DNA from: Siphonodentalium dalli
Lineage: Eukaryota > Mollusca > Scaphopoda > Gadilida > Siphonodentaliidae
Length of the DNA stretch: 64,000 nt
Assembly: GCA_032622095.1 (NCBI GenBank)
Contig: CP136069.1
Span: 17,683,326 to 17,747,325 of the forward strand
Direction of reading: 5' to 3'
Part shown: positions 57,430 through 64,000 of the stretch, in pieces
How the letters are laid out: every line of letters starts with the position of its first letter
How positions within the stretch are numbered: the first letter of the stretch is position 1
Notes under the pieces: generated by a model
What the model saw: only the letters and a program-made list of their open reading frames with translations
The model's database searches: none
What the model was told of the DNA's origin: nothing
Program-made: the position numbers and the translations under genes

Positions 57430-58542
57430 TATTGACTGCACAACCAGTGTGTCTGTTCTGGAGCACCGCTGGTGTAATACTAATGGGTGGAGCCCAAAAC
57501 AAGCTAATCTATCAGCACTTATCTACCCATAGGTTGTTTGAGATATGTCACCACGCACCAGACAGACAGATTATATTGTTTGAGTCTTTCTTTCCATAAC
57601 GCATTGTTTGATCACTATGAACATACTCAGTTATCTTCTGTTTAACGACGAACGTGTGGTATTTGAAACCACAAAAAACACAATCTGTACGTTTTCTGTG
57701 CCAGATAATAAATAGATCGGACTTAACCTTCCATGACTGGAGCTTCCCGAAATTTCCTCAAAAAACCTGTGCCTTTGCATTCTCTCGCATATATGCGAGT
57801 CGTCCATATGGCGCATCATATATATAGAGGATCTAAAACGAGTCAAGGCTCGGTCCAGACCTAATTTATTGGTCGAGTTTTGTAAATTCCGCTATAAATT
57901 GGGGACGAATTATAGATTATATTTAGTACATGATCCAAAACCTCGACAAAACATTTAAATCAACAAATGTGATGCGAAACTAACATCGGCTTCTATAAGG
58001 TATGCGATCCCACGTTTAACGTATATCTATATGCGTTGATGGCCCGCGTAAAGAAATAGTCCGAGATAAATAAAGACTCTTTGGCGTATTTAATGGGGTA
58101 TATTTAATGACATAACTTTTCAAACTCATCATTCATTATAGTTTGTTGGAAAAATATTGGATTTCATAGTATTTTTGAGACGTAGCATAATGTAAACAAA
58201 CGACACACCGGAAGTCAAAGGTCACCTGGCACTATTTCCTGTTATTAAACGAACGTTTAATATCACACTTGATTGAATGGGTTTATTGAATGGAATAAGG
58301 GTAGGATTATGTAATAAATAAGAGAATGCATTGACCTAACAATATTCACCTTGGTCTTGTAAGCCAGTACAAGCTCTTAAGGTATATATGCGAGGCTCCC
58401 TATTGAGAATGCACTGTCACCTGATATATGTAAAGCTGCACCAGCGCAACTCCTATCGTGAAAGGGTTAACATATTATTAGCTAGGTGGTTTCGATGGGT
58501 AGATATCGAATATCGACAGAGGTATTTTTAACAGCTTTGAAT

Positions 58543-58575
<33 letters not shown>

Positions 58576-58740
58576 GGAACAATTCATTTGACTTTTAGTT
58601 CCGGTACAATTGAATAAATTAATGGATTTGCATAATATGCATATTAGTGTGAGTATATCAATTTGTCCAATGATTGTCTATTATAAAGAGCGTTTAGGTC
58701 TTGGTTTCCCCAACAGCGTTACACAATAAAGAGCTTCTCA
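57430..58740. other. Region upstream of the lectin/EGF gene, no promoter or exon recognised
   Basis: It contains degenerate palindrome copies (57775-57830, 58318-58410), a CGTGAAAGGGTTAAC end motif (58458) and an ATC microsatellite. The promoter and any 5' UTR exon should lie here, but no convincing core element was seen. Confidence 0.4.
58547..58576. repeat. (ATC)n microsatellite
   Basis: About nine ATC/TCA units. Confidence 0.95.
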
Positions 58741-58764
58741 GTTATGATCGCTTGAAATCACTTT

Positions 58765-59402
58765 CACCGTGTTTCCGCGATATCTGCACCATATGAATGA
58801 TGGCATTGCATTTTCCTTTACCTAGTAAGCTGAAAATAAACTTAGAAATTTTGTATTCGAACCGTGCACCTTTACGGTGGTACTGAGCATAACTGAGGTG
58901 ACAACGTTTTCCATCCTCACATGTAAATGTAAATGTATAATTGTAAACTAACTGCATTCCTATCGATATCAAACATCGTTCAAACAGCCAGTGTCGAAAC
59001 ATAAAACTCAATCAAGGTTGAGGAAATGATATTATCAGGGATAACATTTGGCAAATTCTAATATAATTTGGCAAAAAATATTTTCATTTGGCAAATTATT
59101 TGGCAAATGTAAATTTCGGTCCAGCGCGGACCCTGTACTGAGGTGACAACGTTTTCCATCCTCACATGTAAATGTAAATTTGTCATAAACGTCACAGATT
59201 ATGTGTGGAACAAACGTTTAATGTACGGTATAGAAGTAACTTCACAATATACCACCGTGTGTCCGCGCTATCTGCACCATATGGATGATGACAGTGCAAT
59301 TTAATTTACCTGGTAAGCTGGAAATAAACTTAGAAATTTTGAAATCGAACCGTGCACCTTTACGGTGGTACTGAGGTGACAACGTTTTCCATCCTCACAT
59401 AC
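58765..59402. repeat. Local duplication containing CCGTGCACCTTTACGGTGGT
   Basis: 58768-58935 and 59253-59402 are about 85 percent alike, and a short third copy is at 59138-59180. A further fragment lies at 63385-63416, truncated by the palindrome there. On the minus strand CEDGKRCHLS is open in both main copies, but the frame then diverges. A TTTGGCAAAT-rich segment ending CGCGGACCCTGTA (59045-59135) separates them. Confidence 0.75.
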
Positions 59403-59409
59403 ATTTATG

Positions 59410-59695
59410 TTCCCACATCATTTGATTACATTGATAGTATAAGTTGATTACATTAATAGTATAAGTTGATTACATTGATAGTATAAGTTGATTACATTGA
59501 TAGTATAAGTTTGATTACATTGATAGTATAAAGTTGATTACATTGATAGTATAAGTTGATTACATTGATAGTATAATTAAGTTGATTACATTGATAGTAT
59601 AAGTTGATTACATTGATAGTATAAGTTGATTACAGTGATAGTATAAGTTTGATTACATTGATAGTATAAGTTGATTACATTGATAGTATTAGTTG
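59410..59695. repeat. 22-bp tandem repeat, about 13 copies
   Basis: GTTGATTACATTGATAGTAT then AA, with occasional one- to four-base length changes. Confidence 0.95.
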
Positions 59696-59990
59696 CATAT
59701 TTTCTTAATTACATATATTAGGCAGGTTGTGAAATACATGTTTCCCGTTCAAACGGCAAACGCCAAGTTGTAATTTCTGTTCACGTTCGGTAGTTAGATG
59801 CATTTGGAGAGAGATATGGGCAAACTCCATACAGCGCCTCTACGCTATCGCTGCGATATATCACTGCCACAATGAGTGTACTTTACAGACGATAAATCTA
59901 TTTTTACATATCGTCGCGGAACTGTATTTACTACTATTTAGTCACCAGGCTTTTTGGGGATCATTCGTTCGCTTCGCTCCACTCTTTATT

Positions 59991-60364
59991 GGGGATACAA
60001 TTCTGTATACGATCCCCATAAACATTTCCATCTTATTAATTAATATCACGTGAGTCTAATTGCTACAATTTAGTAAGCAATTAAAGGTACATTTAAGACT
60101 TTTAAGATGATAGTTGCGACGCGAGTTTAATTGGTCACATGTAACATTAACACGTTAATTGCCATTAATCATTCTTAGATCGTACTTACATGTAACACAA
60201 TCGTTTAATTAAACTCGTGATTTAGATAGAGCGAAGCCAGCTATTTTGGTCCTCATATAAGCCAAGTATATTAATATTATAGTCAATATATCATCATATT
60301 ATATCTTAAGCATGTATTATATAATAAACATATTTATATTCAATATTAGCTGTGTATAATTAAA
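59991..60364. repeat. 374-bp terminal direct repeat, left copy
   Basis: It begins GGGGATACAATTCTGTATAC followed by GATCCCC, itself a small hairpin, and ends TATAATTAAA. It is almost identical to 61841-62214. Confidence 0.95.
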
Positions 60365-61116
60365 TTGGTGAAAGTACATGTAACTTTCAGAGTTTTATGT
60401 TACAGAGCTAACACAATCACCCAGGTCACCTAAGGACATGCACGGTTCCCACACGGGAAGACCATTTGCCTCCCAAACAGCGTTCCTTATCTCTTTGAAT
60501 TATCGTCCTAATTCTGTGCCAGCGGGGATGGCGTTTCTGTGAGAAGTCTACCATGTGGTTCGCTTATATTCTTCCCACATCACTTCATAGTAAACTCGTA
60601 CCCGCGTCAGTTTGATTGTTACCTTTTGTGTGAGAAAGTTACATTTTTCCACCGCCACCCCGCCTCACTCCTGGCATCACATAATTACATTTCTCGTGGG
60701 AACGCATTACATTGGTACTTATCAATGCGAGACGTTTGATGTACACATCTCGCAATTGTTGTCTTATAATGAGTTTTACTCGGCTAACTCCTTTCTAAGA
60801 CACTTACCTGTCCACATGGTCTGATGTTGATCCATGTATTACGCTATTATTATATGTCGTTTTGTCTTTTGGTTTTATTGTTGATGAAGGTATATGTTTC
60901 ATATATATACTGTTGTTACTATTACCCACTTATATTTTATTTGATAACCTGTATTGTCAACATAGGGTAATTCGAGCGAAAACGATCCGTCCATGACTAG
61001 CTTGACATGTTCCACGGGTAGATGGAGGACCATATGGATGGCTTCCCTCCGTTTTTGGTCTAGGGATTCATCCGATAAATGATAATCACGGCTCCTTCCT
61101 TTAGCATTATGCTCTT

Positions 61117-61500
61117 ATGTCACGATATTTGCTTCCGCTCCGCAACGCCATTTATCGAGGACATGTATCTAAGCCGCGAACAACAATGGACAACTGCATG
61201 ACAACAGACTGCATTTCAAGTCCACACCGCCATTCACCATGTCTTCCATCACGCACACGTGTTCTCGGGTGCCATTCTGCTCTTCAACCTTGTCACCGCG
61301 GACATGTATCTTCACCGAGAACAACTAACTGGACAAATGCATGACAACAGACTGCATTTCAGGTCCACACCGCCACTGACCACGTCTTCCATCACGCACA
61401 TGTGTTCTCGGACGCTATTCCGCTCCACAAACATGTCACCGCTGACATGTGTATGTTACACGAAGAACAAGTGGACAACTGCATGACAACAGACTGCTTT
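61117..61500. repeat. About 142-bp tandem repeat in element centre, about 2.5 copies
   Basis: ACATGTATCT ... GGACAACTGCATGACAACAG starts near 61161, 61302 and 61445. Confidence 0.85.
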
Positions 61501-61560
61501 TCATGTCCACATCTTGCTAGCGTTCTCCGGACATTGTGTCTTCCGACGTCACCATGCTCA

Positions 61561-61840
61561 CGGATGCTCTCCGCTTCGTAAGGTCAACAACGTTTTCTTG
61601 GGCCGCCAAGTAATGGGTACCTACCAGGGCCCACCAGCGTCTGCGTCTCCGACGTCGGCGCTCTTACGGATGCTCTCCGCTTCGTAAGGCCAACGACGTT
61701 TCTCTTGCGCCGCCAAGTAATGGGTACCTACCAGAGCCCACCAGCGTCTGCGTCTCCGACTTCGGCCGCTCTTACGGGTGCTCTCCGCTTCGTAAGGCCA
61801 ACGGCGTTCTCTTGCACCGCCCAGTCACGGATACCATTAT
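61561..61840. repeat. About 106-bp tandem repeat in element centre, about 2.6 copies
   Basis: CGGATGCTCTCCGCTTCGTA then AGG starts at 61561, 61667 and (changed) 61775. GC-rich relative to the window. Confidence 0.9.
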
Positions 61841-62214
61841 GGGGATACAATTCTGTATTCGATCCCCAAAAACATTTCCATCTTATTAATTAATGTCACG
61901 TGAGTCTAATTGCTACACTTTAGTAAGCAATTAAAGGTACATTTAAGACGTTTAAGATGCTAGTTGCGACGCGAGTTTAATTGGTCACATGTAACATTAA
62001 CACGTTAATTGCCATTAATCATTCTTAGATCGTACTTACATGTAACACAATCGTTTAATTAAACTCGTGATTTAGATAGAGCGAAGTCAGCTGTTTTGGT
62101 CCTCATATAAGCCAAGTATATTAATATTATAGTCAATATATTATCATATTATATATTAAGCATGTATTATATAATAAACATATTTATATTCAATATTAGC
62201 TGTGTATAATTAAA
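61841..62214. repeat. 374-bp terminal direct repeat, right copy
   Basis: Same length as the left copy with a handful of substitutions. It abuts the right target duplication. Confidence 0.95.
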
Positions 62215-62230
62215 CTACTATTTAGTCACC

Positions 62231-63130
62231 TATTATCTTGTTTTGACAACCAACTTTTTTTTTATGTTTGCAATAATGGTAATTATTTCGGTATTGATAA
62301 GAACAATATGAACTGATCCAGACATAGACAATTTTTATCCTAAACATAAGAACTAAAAACACTTAATAATTCCTTACAAATTAATGTCATTATGGCAGTG
62401 GTATCTCAGCGGAGCGATAGGAGATAACTCTGCCTGGAGTTTGAGATATGGGTAGTAGAATTACGTGAAATGGGTAGTGTACGGGAAGACATATACGACA
62501 TAATTCATGAATAAGAGTCGCATTTACAGTTTAAAAACAAAGCCGAATATACCAAATTGAATAGTGAGTCGAATTGGGATTATGTGTATGTTGTACTGCA
62601 TGTGAATCTCGTCATATATATGTTTGGGCGTTCTGTACCAGATTTATCGATCAGTTTTAACGACACCTGCGATGCCATTTACAAGAAACACGGATACCTC
62701 AGAAATGTCCATCAACCATGGCTATAAGTAACGATTACCTTCAGCAGTATACTGCGCTGCATGTTGGGGTGCGCCCTTATAATATCAAACTGTTGCATGG
62801 GGTTTCATTGACGACGACGCACCACTTCCAATAGGCCGATCAATTAGGCATCATAGAATTGTTTTCAGTTGACAATAAACTAACCCACTGTTTTAACGTG
62901 GGACGTGGCTAGAGGTTCCCCGTTGGGGTGGGGTGGTTGTCCATCTTGGAATTTCCAACTGCACCAACTCCCTTAAACCAGACCAAACTCACAAGTTTGC
63001 GTAATTCCTTTTGCACCCCCGTTTGGGGTTTTGGCTTTCCCCCGACTGTTCCATCGCAGGCCTAGTTGGTAGCCTAGAATAGATCAGTAGGGGAGGAACA
63101 AACAACACTGGACCATGGTTCTGCCCTGTG
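62231..63130. other. Flank with dispersed-repeat fragments, no gene seen
   Basis: GGGACGTGGCTAGAGGTTCC at about 62900 is an end-like motif shared with 55085 and 56735. No exon or RNA gene recognised. Confidence 0.4.
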
Positions 63131-63390
63131 TGAGAATATTTTTAATTGAAACATGAAAATTGCAAAAATCTAGACTGGTCTAAAGCTATCCAAGTGTTGG
63201 AAACTTCGAACCTGACACCCTCTAAGTTTGGAAAATGTCCAACTGATGGACATTTCAGTAAAACATTAATTTTGACCAAAAGTAGAAAAACATGCAAATG
63301 TTGGTCTAAAAAAACACATTCCCCATGCACTACTAAATTGATAAATTCATACTACGAGAACAATGTCAACCTATTGTTGGTGTGAAATTT
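63130..63390 (-). repeat. Inverted copy of the dispersed TTGGAAATTT family
   Basis: CCAACTGATGGACATTTCAG and CAAATGTTGGTCTAAAAAAA read as the reverse complement of 54220-54320-type sequence. Confidence 0.65.
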
Positions 63391-63416
63391 TTGTATTCGA
63401 ACCGTGCACCTTTACG

Positions 63417-63671
63417 CACTGAAAAAAAAAACTTAGTTAAAAGTAACTAAGTTACCTTAGTCAGAACCCCCGTCTCAAAACTAACTAGCTTAGCTTAGTC
63501 AGAAATGACTAAGGTTGCCCTTAGTCATTTCTGACTAAGGTCTTAGACCTTAGTCAGAAATGACTAAGGGCAACCTTAGTCATTTCTGACTAAGCTAAGC
63601 TAGTTAGTTTTGAGACGGGGGTTCTGACTAAGGTAACTTAGTTACTTTTGACTAAGTTTTTTTTTTCAGTG
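63417..63671. mobile_element. Near-perfect 255-bp palindrome (foldback MITE)
   Basis: It runs from CACTGAAAAAAAAAACTTAG to its reverse complement CTAAGTTTTTTTTTTCAGTG. Two ~125-bp arms differ at about one position around the centre GGTCTTAGACC. The arms themselves are built of TTAGTCAGAAATGACTAAGG words. It truncates a GTGCACCTTTACG repeat at its left edge. No target duplication was established. Confidence 0.92.
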
Positions 63672-63689
63672 TAGATATAACATATAATA

Positions 63690-63770
63690 TAAGGCCTTAG
63701 TCAGAAATGACTAAGGCCTTAGTCAGAAATAACTAAGGCCTTAGTCAGAAATAACTACGGCTTGACTATG
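63690..63770. repeat. Short tandem of CCTTAGTCAGAAATRACTAAGG
   Basis: Three units at about 63693-63760, the same word as in the adjacent palindrome. Confidence 0.8.
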
Positions 63771-64000
63771 TCATCACTGTATACATTAGTACATTTAATT
63801 GGACCTAATTATTGGGGGTATCATAGCCCTGCAACCTCAGCTGAACATCGCAACTGCAGATTAAAATAACTGAAAATAATGACTTACAGGTGTCAAAATA
63901 AATTTTATTAACTATTAAAACAATGTTTTATCTTGAAAGAAAATTATTCATCACAAAATACTAGTATGCATTGAATATACATTCAATATCTGACCAGTCG

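Larger units (their letters stand above)
59947..62214. mobile_element. Unclassified 2.27-kb element with 374-bp terminal direct repeats and 16-bp target duplication
   Basis: It is flanked by CTACTATTTAGTCACC at 59931-59946 and 62215-62230. After a 44-bp leader come a direct repeat (59991-60364), a 1476-bp GC-richer centre, and the second direct repeat (61841-62214) ending exactly at the target duplication. The repeats do not start TG or end CA, no primer-binding or polypurine tract is evident, and no protein is encoded. Terminal direct repeats with a long duplication recall Penelope-like or other target-primed elements, but no hammerhead ribozyme core was found by eye. Confidence 0.75.

Noticed and set aside
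59991-60364. Hammerhead ribozyme in the terminal repeat (as in retrozymes or Penelope elements)
   Set aside because: By eye no CTGATGA followed by GAAA core on either strand. A covariance search would be decisive.
60539-61893. Several plus-strand ORFs of 60-75 aa in the GC-richer element centre
   Set aside because: They overlap tandem repeats, change frame between repeat units and show no motif.
59991-62214. Classical LTR retrotransposon
   Set aside because: Terminal repeats lack TG..CA ends, there is no primer-binding or polypurine tract, no gag-pol, and the target duplication is 16 bp.

Overview
The window looks like nuclear DNA from a metazoan invertebrate. It is AT-rich and dense with transposons and tandem repeats. 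The only convincing host gene is split into small exons by multi-kilobase introns with GT..AG borders. Calcium-binding EGF modules, C-type lectin domains (CTLDs), tRNA-derived SINEs and CR1/L2-like LINEs fit a marine invertebrate (deuterostome or lophotrochozoan). I cannot name a species.

Host gene (minus strand, about 57.4 kb down to 9.6 kb, continuing past the left edge). A signal-peptide exon (57.4 kb) is followed by a first CTLD split over three exons (44.2, 41.3 and 40.4 kb). A second CTLD is split over two exons (39.1 and 26.5 kb). Then come six single-exon EGF modules (20.5, 17.8, 16.5, 15.5, 12.4 and 9.6 kb). Almost every junction is phase 1, so the exons splice in frame. The predicted product is a secreted or cell-surface lectin/EGF protein. 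CTLD1 carries EPN and WND motifs, which suggests calcium-dependent sugar binding. No other host gene is supported.

Introns and flanks. These are built from mobile DNA. At 0.26-2.46 kb a tRNA-like SINE is split by a 1.8-kb insertion bounded by two copies of one MITE. A G-rich minisatellite lies at 3.1-4.2 kb. A hAT-like MITE with an 8-bp target duplication lies at 8.0 kb. Two copies of a 0.9-1.0 kb TTAA-flanked transposon lie at 8.5 and 27.5 kb, and the second splits a LINE. A 50-bp satellite (18.8-20.5 kb) abuts an EGF exon. TTAA-flanked MITEs with 69-bp palindromes lie at 20.7 and 52.2 kb. A degenerate ~145-bp satellite is enclosed by inverted arms at 21.3-24.8 kb. A CR1/L2-like LINE with a 550-bp internal duplication lies at 34.9-38.9 kb. 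A 2.95-kb TIR element lies at 46.1-49.1 kb. A 30-bp satellite of about 97 units has a 900-bp higher-order repeat and is open in one frame on each strand (49.2-52.1 kb). An unclassified 2.27-kb element with 374-bp terminal direct repeats and a 16-bp target duplication lies at 59.9-62.2 kb. A near-perfect 255-bp palindrome lies at 63.4 kb.

Most long ORFs here are by-products of repeats or decayed retrotransposons. The best candidates for something undescribed are the 2.27-kb direct-repeat element, the 30-bp satellite, the duplicated splice-site segments at two EGF exons, and the composite MITE insertion at the left edge.
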